5,312 nt of DNA from an uncultured Verrucomicrobiota bacterium (GCA_946615275.1 CAMOHV010000122.1:1-5312), one strand, 5' to 3'. Numbered from the stretch's first letter, positions 1-5,312 are shown. A program made the numbers and translations. The notes: a model not told the origin generated them from the letters alone.

Positions 1-431
1 GTGTAGCCCTGCGCGACGCGCTCCTTGAGCGCGCGGCCCATGTCGCGGCCGCCGCCCTCGCTGTCCGTGTCGCAGTAGACGCGCACCCGGTCGCGGAACC
101 TCCCGCCGAGGAGCTGCCAGACGGGTACGCCCCAGAACTTGCCGGCGATGTCCCAGCACGCCAGTTCGATCGCGCACACGCCGCCGGCCTGGCGGGAGTC
201 GCCGCCGAACTGGCGGATGCGGCGGAAGACCTTCTCGACATTGAGCGGGTTCTCGCCGAGGATGCGGCTCTTGAGCATCGCGGCGTAGGTGCGCGACGAC
301 GCGTCGCGCACCTCGCCGTAGCCGACGAGGCCGTCCTGGTTGGTGTAGAGCTTCACGAGCGTGCAGCGCTTCGGCGCGCCGTCGATGTCCGCGAAGCGGA
401 TGTCGGTGATCCGGAGGTCGGAGGGGTTCAT
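1..431 (-). CDS. Mandelate racemase/muconate lactonizing (enolase superfamily) enzyme, probable sugar-acid dehydratase, 3'-partial
   Basis: The gene starts at ATG 431-429 and runs off the left edge after 143 full codons, so only the N-terminal capping domain and the entry to the barrel are visible. Seen: a beta strand with LVKLYTNQDGLVGYGEVRD (residues 25-43), AIELACWDIAGK (87-98), GVPVWQLLGG (101-110) and VYCDTD (118-123). These are the standard landmarks of the MR/MLE N-terminal domain and first barrel strand; known members are about 370-410 residues. The metal ligands and catalytic Lys/His lie in the missing part, so the exact reaction cannot be read. Family members next to a KDPG-type aldolase are usually acid-sugar dehydratases (galactonate, altronate or similar) making a 2-keto-3-deoxy acid; that role is inferred. 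It follows the aldolase by 91 bp on the same strand, probably in one operon. No Shine-Dalgarno sequence precedes the ATG; a short-repeat tract does. The family call is firm, the substrate is not. Confidence 0.9.
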   Translation of the reverse strand, partial: MNPSDLRITDIRFADIDGAPKRCTLVKLYTNQDGLVGYGEVRDASSRTYAAMLKSRILGENPLNVEKVFRRIRQFGGDSRQAGGVCAIELACWDIAGKFWGVPVWQLLGGRFRDRVRVYCDTDSEGGGRDMGRALKERVAQGY

Positions 432-522
432 GGTCAAGATGGTTCGGTGGTTCGGTGGTTCGATGGTTCGGATGGTTGGGATGGTCTCGATGGTCATTCA
501 ACCATTCAACCTTTTCAACCCT
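432..522 (-). repeat. Degenerate 8-9 bp tandem repeat tract filling the aldolase-dehydratase spacer
   Basis: The 91-bp spacer is almost wholly repetitive. Read on the plus strand, positions 438-469 are four 8-bp units: gatggttc, ggtggttc, ggtggttc, gatggttc. They are followed by 9-bp variants ggatggttg (470-478), ggatggtct (479-487) and cgatggtca (488-496). A second family follows: ttcaacca (497-504), ttcaacct (505-512), tttcaaccc (513-521), tttaaccc (522-529), the last crossing the aldolase stop codon. On the coding strand the first family reads as GAACCATC-like units leading to the dehydratase ATG. The two families are partly complementary (ATGGTT against AACCAT), so the transcript could fold back on itself. 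No promoter or ribosome binding site is recognisable. The function is unknown. Confidence 0.85.
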
Positions 523-1188
523 TTAACCCTTCCGCGCGGCGCGGGCGGCCGCCCGTGCCGTGGCGGCGTTCGCGGCGATGGCGTCCCAGTCGCCGGCGGC
601 GATGAGCTTGGCGGGGGCGATCCACGAGCCGCCGCAGGCGGCGACGAGCGGGTCGGCGAGCCATTCGGCGGTGTTGTCGGCCTTGAGGCCGCCAAGCGGG
701 AGGAAGCGGATGCCGAGGTGCTTGTAGGGGGCCGCGAGCGTGCGCAGGCCGGCGAGACCGCCCGCGACGGACGCGGGGAAGAACTTCAGGAGCCGCGTGC
801 AGCCGAGCGCGTAGGCGCCCTCGATCTCGGAGGGCGTCATCACGCCCGGCGCGAACGGCAGGCCGAGGTCCGCGGCGGCGCGGACGACGTCCGGGTTGAA
901 GCCGGGGGCGACGGCGAACGCGGCGCCGGCGTCCTTCGCCTCGCGGACCTGCGCGGGCGTGAGCACGGTTCCGGCACCGACGATCACCTCGGGGACCTCG
1001 GCCACGATGCGCTTCAGCGCCTCAAGGGCGCGCGGGGTGCGGAACGTCAGTTCGATCGCGTCCACGCCGCCGGCGAGCAGCGTGCGGGCGAGCGGAACGG
1101 CGCGATCGGGGTCCTCGACCACGGCGACGGCGACGTTGCCGCCGCGGGCGATGCGGTCGATGAGAGAGGTGGGGAACAGGTCGTTCAT
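523..1188 (-). CDS. eda: KDPG/KDPGal-type aldolase (2-dehydro-3-deoxy-6-phosphogluconate / 4-hydroxy-2-oxoglutarate aldolase family)
   Basis: This 221-residue protein matches the family's usual length of about 205-220. Family role: cytoplasmic class I (Schiff-base) aldolase splitting a 2-keto-3-deoxy-6-phospho-sugar acid into pyruvate and glyceraldehyde 3-phosphate. Seen: a single TIM barrel with AIELTFRTP (44-52; Glu46 general acid/base, Arg50), VGAGTVL (70-76), FAVAPGF (91-97), FAPGVMTPSE (112-121), LLKFFPAS (133-140; Lys135 the Schiff-base lysine), LPLGG (163-167) and GGSW (186-189) at the phosphate site. In the usual PTGG motif Thr is replaced by Leu165, which may favour KDPGal. The ATG at 1188-1186 is chosen because family similarity begins there (MNDLFPTSLIDRI...). 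The frame stays open upstream to 1317, but only because the spacer repeats contain no stops. No Shine-Dalgarno sequence is present. It lies between an IclR gene (113-bp spacer) and the dehydratase (91-bp spacer), consistent with a sugar-acid operon; no 2-keto-3-deoxy sugar kinase is in view. Confidence 0.95.
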   Translation of the reverse strand: MNDLFPTSLIDRIARGGNVAVAVVEDPDRAVPLARTLLAGGVDAIELTFRTPRALEALKRIVAEVPEVIVGAGTVLTPAQVREAKDAGAAFAVAPGFNPDVVRAAADLGLPFAPGVMTPSEIEGAYALGCTRLLKFFPASVAGGLAGLRTLAAPYKHLGIRFLPLGGLKADNTAEWLADPLVAACGGSWIAPAKLIAAGDWDAIAANAATARAAARAARKG

Positions 1189-1295
1189 GGTTTGGATGGT
1201 CTTGATGGTTGGAATGGTCTTGATGGTTGGAATGGTCGGGAATGGATTTGTGTCAATCTTGCCAATTCTGCCAATGGTGTCAAGGATGCCAATGG
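1187..1295 (-). repeat. Nonamer tandem repeat tract upstream of the aldolase
   Basis: Nearly the whole spacer parses into 9-bp units on the plus strand. Positions 1187-1240 hold six: atggtttgg, atggtcttg, atggttgga, atggtcttg, atggttgga, atggtcggg. Within this, the 18-bp block atggtcttgatggttgga is repeated perfectly at 1196-1213 and 1214-1231. After one extra base comes atggatttg (1242-1250), then a second family: tgtcaatct (1251), tgccaattc (1260), tgccaatgg (1269), tgtcaagga (1278) and tgccaatgg (1287-1295). The first unit overlaps the aldolase start codon, so on the coding strand every proximal unit ends in CCAT and the last CCAT is followed by G to give ATG. The tract ends six bases short of the IclR stop codon. 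It holds no clear terminator or Shine-Dalgarno sequence. Function unknown. Confidence 0.88.
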
Positions 1296-1301
1296 CAACA
1301 A

Positions 1302-2042
1302 TCAGCCTCCCTCGCACTGCTTTGCAGTTTCAAGCAAGAGCCCGGGGAGGGCCGGATCCTTGCGGGAGTCGGCGGGGACGACGAAGGTGAGCGCGGCGAA
1401 CACGGCGCCGTGGCCGTCGCGCACGGGGGCGGAGAGCGCGGCGAGCGGCCAGTCGAGGATGCGGTCGCGCATGCACCAGCCGCGATCGCGGACGTCCGCG
1501 AGGGAGCGCAGGAGGAACGGCAGGTCCGTCTTCGAGCGCGGCGCCGCGCGGAAGAGGGCGCGTGCGTCGGCGTCGGAGAGATCGGCCAGAAGGGCCGCGC
1601 CGGACGAGCCTTCCGTCACGGTGAACGCGGCGCCTTCGCGCCCTGTCGCCTGGATCGGGCTGTCCGGTTCGGCACGGGCGGCGACGACCTGCTCGAAACC
1701 GCGCCGCAGGGAAAGCTTGCAGGCGATGCGGCGCGTCCGGGCAAGGCGGTGCAGAATCCCGCGGGCATGCTCCAGCCGGTCCAGCGGCCCGCGCAGCGCT
1801 GCGGCGACCGGCAGCAGACCGCCCGCCAGAATCCAGCGCCCGCGCCCCTCCTTCCGTACCCATCCCCGCACGTCGAGCGAACGGAGGATGCGGTAGCACG
1901 TGCTCGGTGAAAGCGACAGAAGCCGCGCGAGGGCGGCCTGGGCGAGCCCGTCCGGCTCGGCGGCGAGCCGTTCGACCACCGCCGCCGCCGCAACGACGGA
2001 GGGGATCGAATTGTTCAAATCTGAACAGGACTCTTTTCTCAT
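1302..2042 (-). CDS. IclR-family transcriptional regulator
   Basis: This 246-residue protein has the IclR layout. An N-terminal winged helix-turn-helix spans about 12-72 (IPSVVAAAAVVERLA, then recognition helix SPSTCYRILRSLDVRGWV at 45-62 and a wing to about 71). A C-terminal effector-binding domain spans about 85-245, with SSGAALLA (146-153) and LSAPVRDGHGAVFAALTF (203-220) as family landmarks. IclR proteins bind short palindromes as dimers or tetramers and sense small carboxylates or sugar-acid intermediates, often controlling the adjacent catabolic genes. The neighbouring aldolase and dehydratase make a 2-keto-3-deoxy sugar acid or its precursor a plausible effector (inference). The ATG at 2042-2040 gives a normal N-terminus but has no Shine-Dalgarno sequence. 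An in-frame TTG at 2018-2016 (residue 9) is an alternative that would still keep the DNA-binding domain. A palindromic repeat overlaps the first codons, which suggests autoregulation. Confidence 0.93.
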   Translation of the reverse strand: MRKESCSDLNNSIPSVVAAAAVVERLAAEPDGLAQAALARLLSLSPSTCYRILRSLDVRGWVRKEGRGRWILAGGLLPVAAALRGPLDRLEHARGILHRLARTRRIACKLSLRRGFEQVVAARAEPDSPIQATGREGAAFTVTEGSSGAALLADLSDADARALFRAAPRSKTDLPFLLRSLADVRDRGWCMRDRILDWPLAALSAPVRDGHGAVFAALTFVVPADSRKDPALPGLLLETAKQCEGG

Positions 2043-2048
2043 CTGAAC
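2013..2048 (-). promoter_or_regulatory. Candidate IclR-type operator overlapping the regulator's start codon
   Basis: On the plus strand 2013-2026 reads gttcaaatctgaac, a near-perfect 14-bp palindrome (GTTCA/TGAAC arms, 12 of 14 positions symmetric). The half atctgaac (2019-2026) recurs exactly at 2041-2048, 22 bp away or about two helical turns, which would place both on one face of the DNA. The pair spans the ATG and first nine codons of the IclR gene. IclR-family operators are typically short palindromes near their own promoter, so autoregulation is plausible, but no published consensus is matched. Confidence 0.4.
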
Positions 2049-2055
2049 GAGTCAA

Positions 2056-2085
2056 AAACTACCACATCGCCCCGGACGGAGTCAA
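2056..2085 (-). promoter_or_regulatory. Weak candidate promoter for the IclR-aldolase-dehydratase operon
   Basis: In the 63-bp spacer before the IclR gene, the minus strand has TTGACT (2085-2080), a five-of-six -35 match. After 18 bp comes TAGTTT (2061-2056), a poor -10 with three of six matches. Transcription would begin a few bases before the ATG at 2042, giving a very short leader and placing the candidate operator at the start site. A second TTGACTC lies 30 bp further downstream (2055-2049). Local base composition is more AT-rich than the surrounding genes. The -10 is weak, so this is tentative. Confidence 0.25.
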
Positions 2086-2105
2086 GCGCGAAAAGCAGGA
2101 AACGC

Positions 2106-2795
2106 CTACCGGAAGTAGAAGAGCGTCCCGGAAAAATCGTTGTAGGTGACAAGGACGTGGCCGTTCGCGTCGATGGCGACGCCGGCGGCCAGCGACCTCG
2201 GCGCGGTGGCGTTCGTGAGGAGCGTCACCGTGCCGCCGCCGGCGCGGCGGGCGGCGCGCAGGGCCTCGGCGAGCGAGTCGTAGCGGATGCCGCCGAACTC
2301 GGCGACGGCGGCGTTCGCGAGCGTGCCGCGCAAGGAGGCGATGCCGAGCGGCCCCAGCGCCTTGACGCCCGCCAGCCCGCTCTTCGTCGCGTCCGATGGG
2401 GCGAACCACTCGGCACCGGTCGTAGTGTCGGAAAGCGTTGTGAACGCCGCTCCGCCGTCTTCGCTCACGGAGAGCCGGACGAGCGGCGAGGTCGCATCGG
2501 CGAAGTCGCCTTCGAGGCGCACGACGTAATCGGTGCCAACTTGCGGCGCGAACCCGCCGGAAAGGAGCCGCCATCCGCCGCCGAGGAAGGCCGCCCAGAG
2601 CGCGGCGTCGCCCATGGGGAGCGGGACCAGGGTGCCGGGCACCGCAACGGGGCCGACATTGGTGGCGACGTTTGGCGACGAAAGATTGGGAATCTCCAGC
2701 ACCTGGTAGGTGATGGTCGCGCCGGCTGCCGCATTGACCGTGGAATTCCGCAGTCTGTCCCCATGCCGGGAAAGCGCATCACGCCGGTTGCTCAC
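2106..2795 (-). CDS. C-terminal part of a secreted surface protein (LamG-like plus beta-helix-type segment), probably 5'-truncated
   Basis: The open frame encodes 229 residues from GTG 2795, the only in-frame start available before a stop at 2903-2901. No signal peptide or N-terminal membrane segment is present, although the composition (small polar residues, alternating beta pattern) is that of an exported protein. Residues about 30-165 look like a beta-sandwich of the laminin-G/concanavalin type (DYVVRLEGDFADATSPLVRL, ending near LANAAVAEFGGIRY). Residues about 168-215 carry YDSLAEALRAARRAGGGTV and IDANGHVL, the pattern that opens parallel beta-helix segments in bacterial adhesins. The chain ends in TLFYFR. 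The first 15-16 residues are encoded by an inverted-repeat element, so the protein-like part begins near STVNAAAGATITYQ. I infer a remnant of a larger extracellular protein, or a gene whose 5' part was replaced; expression is doubtful. The domain calls are from sequence character, not from alignment. It has no evident link to sugar-acid metabolism. Confidence 0.55.
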   Translation of the reverse strand: MSNRRDALSRHGDRLRNSTVNAAAGATITYQVLEIPNLSSPNVATNVGPVAVPGTLVPLPMGDAALWAAFLGGGWRLLSGGFAPQVGTDYVVRLEGDFADATSPLVRLSVSEDGGAAFTTLSDTTTGAEWFAPSDATKSGLAGVKALGPLGIASLRGTLANAAVAEFGGIRYDSLAEALRAARRAGGGTVTLLTNATAPRSLAAGVAIDANGHVLVTYNDFSGTLFYFR

Positions 2796-2806
2796 GGGGA
2801 CAGACT
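2751..2806. repeat. REP-like inverted repeat with AGTCTGTCCCC arms
   Basis: The plus strand carries agtctgtcccc at 2752-2762 and its exact reverse complement ggggacagact at 2796-2806, separated by 33 bp: an 11-bp perfect inverted repeat. GGGGACAG-type arms are characteristic of REP sequences mobilised by RAYT (IS200-like TnpA-REP) transposases in many bacteria; that link is from memory of the family. No transposase gene is in the window, so this would be a non-autonomous copy or scar. The GTG that opens the surface-protein frame directly abuts the right arm. Confidence 0.7.
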
Positions 2807-2936
2807 CTGCACCGCGACGCCTCTGCGCGGAACGATGTTTCGCGTGGCGTAAGGGGATGCATAGGCATCTTCTGCTTTCCCCGAATGGAAGGGACAGACT
2901 TCAACATCCCCTGGCACGTTCTGAAAGGGCCTTGCA
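2796..2936. other. Non-coding spacer with a further repeat copy and small hairpins
   Basis: These 141 bp lie between the symporter stop and the surface-protein frame and hold no credible gene. They contain the right arm of the inverted repeat (2796-2806) and a third copy, gggacagact, at 2891-2900. A hairpin at 2826-2844 has an 8-bp stem (CGCGGAAC/GTTTCGCG, one G-U pair as plus-strand RNA). A 5-bp hairpin lies at 2856-2869 (GATGC/GCATC). A 7-bp inverted repeat pairs GGGGATG (2853-2859) with CATCCCC (2905-2911). No run of T follows any of these on the minus strand, so a standard intrinsic terminator for the symporter is not supported. The whole spacer looks like repeat-element debris. Confidence 0.55.
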
Positions 2937-5312
2937 CTATCTCTCAACGCGGCCGTCGTCGGAGACATCGGGGCCGCCGCCGGCGCGTTCGCGTTCTTCG
3001 AGATCGCGGAAGAGTCGCATCAGGTCGCGCGTGGAGCAAATGCCGAACCAGACGGTTGAGACGGCCCCGACGATGCATGAGACAACCACGGAGACGGCGA
3101 AGAAATAGGCGCCCCACCACGATTCCGGCTGCGGTGGCACAATCCCCGTTTCTCCCAGGAAGTGCCATGCCACGTTCCCAAGGAAGCAGACGCAGAAGCC
3201 CCAGCCAAAGGAGTAGAGGAACACCGACCAGGCCAGCGCCTTGTCGCCACGCGTGTAGTTGCGGTCGATTCCAATGATGCGGGTAAAGAGGCGTTTCGCG
3301 CAAGTTTGCGCGACCCCGGCGGAGACGCCGGGGTGCAAAACCTTGCCGCTATCCGCAGGCCGCCCGCCTTCCTTGGCGGCGTCTGCCCACTTTCCCCTGT
3401 GCAGCAGACGGTCCATGTCGAAAGGTTTCCGGCAGGTGGCGAGCGACACGGCGACGTAAAGCAGCATCGCGAAAAGCTGGTTGGCGACGCCCACTTCCAC
3501 AGAGTTGATCGGGAACTTGTCAGGCGTCAGCTCCCAGTGGACCCAGGGTTCGAAGGGCGAAGACAGGACGCGCAGGATCGCGTCCAGCATTGGCCCCCAC
3601 CCGTGCGACGCGATCCACGGGTAGAGAACCGGCACCCAGAGTTTCTGGGCGACGATGGCGGCGATTCCGGCGGAGGCCCCGGCAAGAAGCGAAACAAAGG
3701 CCGCCTGGGTTGTCCCGCGCCTCCAATACAGACCGAGGGTGATCACGGGGCCGGCGGCTGTCCAGATTGCCCCGGTGATTGAGAAGAACATGAAAATGAA
3801 ATCGACCTGTCCGAACTCCAAGCTGAAGGCGAAGGCGGCCGCCGCGACGGCGCAGATCGCTATGCGCAGATTCCAGATTTGTCGGCGCGGCGTCCAAGGT
3901 CTCTTGCGTAGCGGCAGGATGCAGTCCTGGACGATGACGCTGGCCCAGCCGTGAAGGCATGTCGTATCCGTGGAGAGCGTGAGGAACGCCGCGAGGGCGC
4001 AGAATAGACCGACGAGCCCGGTGGGGAGGATGGCGCGGATGGTGGCGGGGACACGCTGCTGGGCGAAAATGGTGGCGAAGGTCTGGTTGCGGGAGCGCCG
4101 GCTCGCCCAGAGCGCCTTTTCGGTGTCGGGCATGGCCTGGATTTCGGCCTCCGTCCTCGCGCCGCCGAGGGCGTCCGACGCAGCTTGCAGGTAGGGGTCG
4201 GCCGTTTCCTCGCGGAAGCGGTCGGCCTGCGCCTTGCGATCGGGAAGGTCGCGGTATTCCGCCTGGGTGGTGAAGCGATCCCGCAACCCGACGGCGGCGA
4301 ACGCTGCGTGGACGGCGTCGGCCTCGCCATCGGGGACGGAGCCTCGCGGCGCGGCGAACGCGACGTCCTCGTATGCCTTGGCGGCGAGCGCGGCGCGTGT
4401 TTCGGCGGATTCGCGCGCGAAATTCGGTGAATTGTGGAACGAATAGGCGATGACGCCCAGAAGGACGAACATCGTGTTGCAGAAGCCCCAGCGCCAGGTG
4501 CCGAGGACGGATCCCATCTTGGCTTCATGGGCGTCGCGCGCGGCGCTGTCATAGCCGCGACTTCCCCAGGTGAGGCGGTTGAATACAAGTCCGAGCACAC
4601 CCGAGCATACGTAGAAGACGTTGAAGTCACGCAGGTCGTATGCGTCGAAGGGGTTGAGGAAGCTTGAGCCTTCTGGTCGCGCGCAGAGCGCGGGGAGCAA
4701 ATCCTGGCTCCACGAGAAGCGCCAGAGGAGCCATACGACAACGGCGAGGTAGATCGGGTAACTCAGTATCCCTTGAATGCAGTCGGTCACCATGATTGTG
4801 ATTTGTCCGCCGGCGCACGCGACGAAGCACGCGAGCGCAAGGGCGGCGAGCATCAGCGCCGCGAATGTGGAGCAGTGGAATCCGAGGATCGTGAACGACA
4901 CGGGAAGCCGCATGAAATACATCAGGAAGCGCGCGCTTACGGCAGGGAATATCGCGTAGTTGAGGACGCCGTAGAACGCCTGGAGAAAACTCGCCGTCGT
5001 GCGGAAGGGCCGGCTGTAGCGCATTTCGAAGAACTGCCCCAGCGTCATCGCCCGCGTTTCGCGAAAGCGGTAGTTGCAGAAGCCGACGAGGCCGAGCGCC
5101 ATGCCCAGAGGGCCAAGGATGTTGCCCCAGAAGCCGTATGCGAAGCCGCTATTGTAATAGACTTCCAGGCTGCCGGCCACGGAGACAAGGCCCAAGGCGG
5201 CCTCGCCGGACGCGACGCACAGAACGTAGCGGCGGGCGACACGCCCGGCGGAGAGGAAGTCGGCCACGCCGTGGACGTAGCGCTGCGCCCTGAGGGCGGC
5301 GAGGACGACGAC
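2937..5312 (-). CDS. Sodium:solute symporter (SSS) family transporter, 5'-partial
   Basis: The frame is open to the window edge, so 791 residues are visible and the true start lies outside. GTG 5267 is not a good start, because the upstream residues VVVLAALRAQRYVHG fit the end of a first membrane helix leading into ADFLSAGRVARRY, the classic SSS opening. Residues below are counted from the edge. Seen: multiple hydrophobic helices, ITIMVTDCIQGILSY (171-185), and LSTDTTCLHGWASVIVQD (446-463). The Ser/Thr pair at 447-448 aligns by eye with the Na2-site pair of PutP. FIFMFFSITGAIWTAAGPVI (505-524) and GLYWRRGTTQAAF (527-539) follow, then FDMDRLLHRGKW (631-642) and two further helices (about 690-720 and 732-760). 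A strongly charged loop of roughly 120 residues (about 295-420) precedes the TM8-like segment and is longer than I expect. The protein is an inner-membrane, sodium-driven uptake system; the substrate is unknown, and sugar or sugar acid is guessed from context only. Confidence 0.93.
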   Translation of the reverse strand, partial: VVVLAALRAQRYVHGVADFLSAGRVARRYVLCVASGEAALGLVSVAGSLEVYYNSGFAYGFWGNILGPLGMALGLVGFCNYRFRETRAMTLGQFFEMRYSRPFRTTASFLQAFYGVLNYAIFPAVSARFLMYFMRLPVSFTILGFHCSTFAALMLAALALACFVACAGGQITIMVTDCIQGILSYPIYLAVVVWLLWRFSWSQDLLPALCARPEGSSFLNPFDAYDLRDFNVFYVCSGVLGLVFNRLTWGSRGYDSAARDAHEAKMGSVLGTWRWGFCNTMFVLLGVIAYSFHNSPNFARESAETRAALAAKAYEDVAFAAPRGSVPDGEADAVHAAFAAVGLRDRFTTQAEYRDLPDRKAQADRFREETADPYLQAASDALGGARTEAEIQAMPDTEKALWASRRSRNQTFATIFAQQRVPATIRAILPTGLVGLFCALAAFLTLSTDTTCLHGWASVIVQDCILPLRKRPWTPRRQIWNLRIAICAVAAAAFAFSLEFGQVDFIFMFFSITGAIWTAAGPVITLGLYWRRGTTQAAFVSLLAGASAGIAAIVAQKLWVPVLYPWIASHGWGPMLDAILRVLSSPFEPWVHWELTPDKFPINSVEVGVANQLFAMLLYVAVSLATCRKPFDMDRLLHRGKWADAAKEGGRPADSGKVLHPGVSAGVAQTCAKRLFTRIIGIDRNYTRGDKALAWSVFLYSFGWGFCVCFLGNVAWHFLGETGIVPPQPESWWGAYFFAVSVVVSCIVGAVSTVWFGICSTRDLMRLFRDLEERERAGGGPDVSDDGRVER

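Noticed and set aside
1187..1295. CRISPR array
   Set aside because: The units are 9 bp with no spacers, far too short for CRISPR repeats, and no cas gene is present.
361..1896. Long 511-codon open frame on the plus strand
   Set aside because: It runs antisense through the dehydratase, aldolase and IclR genes. Its product is low-complexity Arg/Gly/Ala-rich with a repeat-encoded MVRMVGMVSMV stretch, as expected from a GC-rich shadow frame.
1227..1910. Plus-strand frame opening with a Cys/Gln repeat (CQFCQWCQGCQWQQ)
   Set aside because: The repeat is just the nonamer DNA array read in frame, and the rest is antisense to the IclR gene.
1330..2055. Minus-strand 241-codon frame overlapping the IclR gene, starting at 2055
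   Set aside because: It is a different frame giving an Arg/Ala/Pro-rich product; the IclR frame has clear domain signatures.
2826..2869. Intrinsic terminator after the symporter
   Set aside because: The hairpins are small and lack a following U-run on the transcribed minus strand.
3860..4741. Minus-strand 293-codon frame inside the symporter
   Set aside because: Ser/Pro/Arg-rich shadow of the symporter frame with no domain features.

Overview
The window is GC-rich and every gene I can support lies on the minus strand, so transcription runs from high to low coordinates. From upstream to downstream it holds five genes: a large sodium:solute symporter whose 5' end is outside the window (2937-5312); a short gene resembling the C-terminal part of a secreted surface protein, apparently cut at its 5' end (2106-2795); an IclR-family regulator (1302-2042); a KDPG/KDPGal-type aldolase (523-1188); and the N-terminal third of an enolase-superfamily sugar-acid dehydratase that runs off the left edge (1-431). 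No RNA gene, CRISPR array, intact transposase or phage gene is visible.

The style of the symporter (long hydrophilic loops and the FDMDRLLHRGKW segment near the C-terminus), the bacterial surface-protein fragment with a SLAEALRAARRAGGGTVTLL-type motif, and the lack of Shine-Dalgarno sequences all suggest a member of the PVC superphylum. My best guess is a gut or sediment Kiritimatiellota/Lentisphaerota-type bacterium. This rests on pattern memory, not on a search.

Functionally, the regulator, aldolase and dehydratase look like a sugar-acid catabolic cassette. The dehydratase would make a 2-keto-3-deoxy sugar acid, a kinase not seen here would phosphorylate it, and the aldolase would split it into pyruvate and glyceraldehyde 3-phosphate. 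The symporter may bring in the substrate. In the aldolase, Leu replaces the Thr usual in the PTGG motif of KDPG aldolases, a position linked to the choice between gluconate- and galactonate-type substrates.

The most unusual material is non-coding. (1) The spacers before the aldolase and before the dehydratase are built almost entirely of short tandem units of 8-9 bases. On the coding strand the start-proximal units carry ACCAT/CCAT, and the start codon falls in register with the last unit. Neither gene has a Shine-Dalgarno sequence. (2) An 11-bp perfect inverted repeat (AGTCTGTCCCC/GGGGACAGACT), with a third copy nearby, sits exactly where the surface-protein gene loses its expected N-terminus. 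It looks like a REP/RAYT-type element or its scar. (3) The 5' end of the IclR gene carries a near-palindrome plus an 8-bp direct repeat 22 bp apart, a candidate operator overlapping the start codon.
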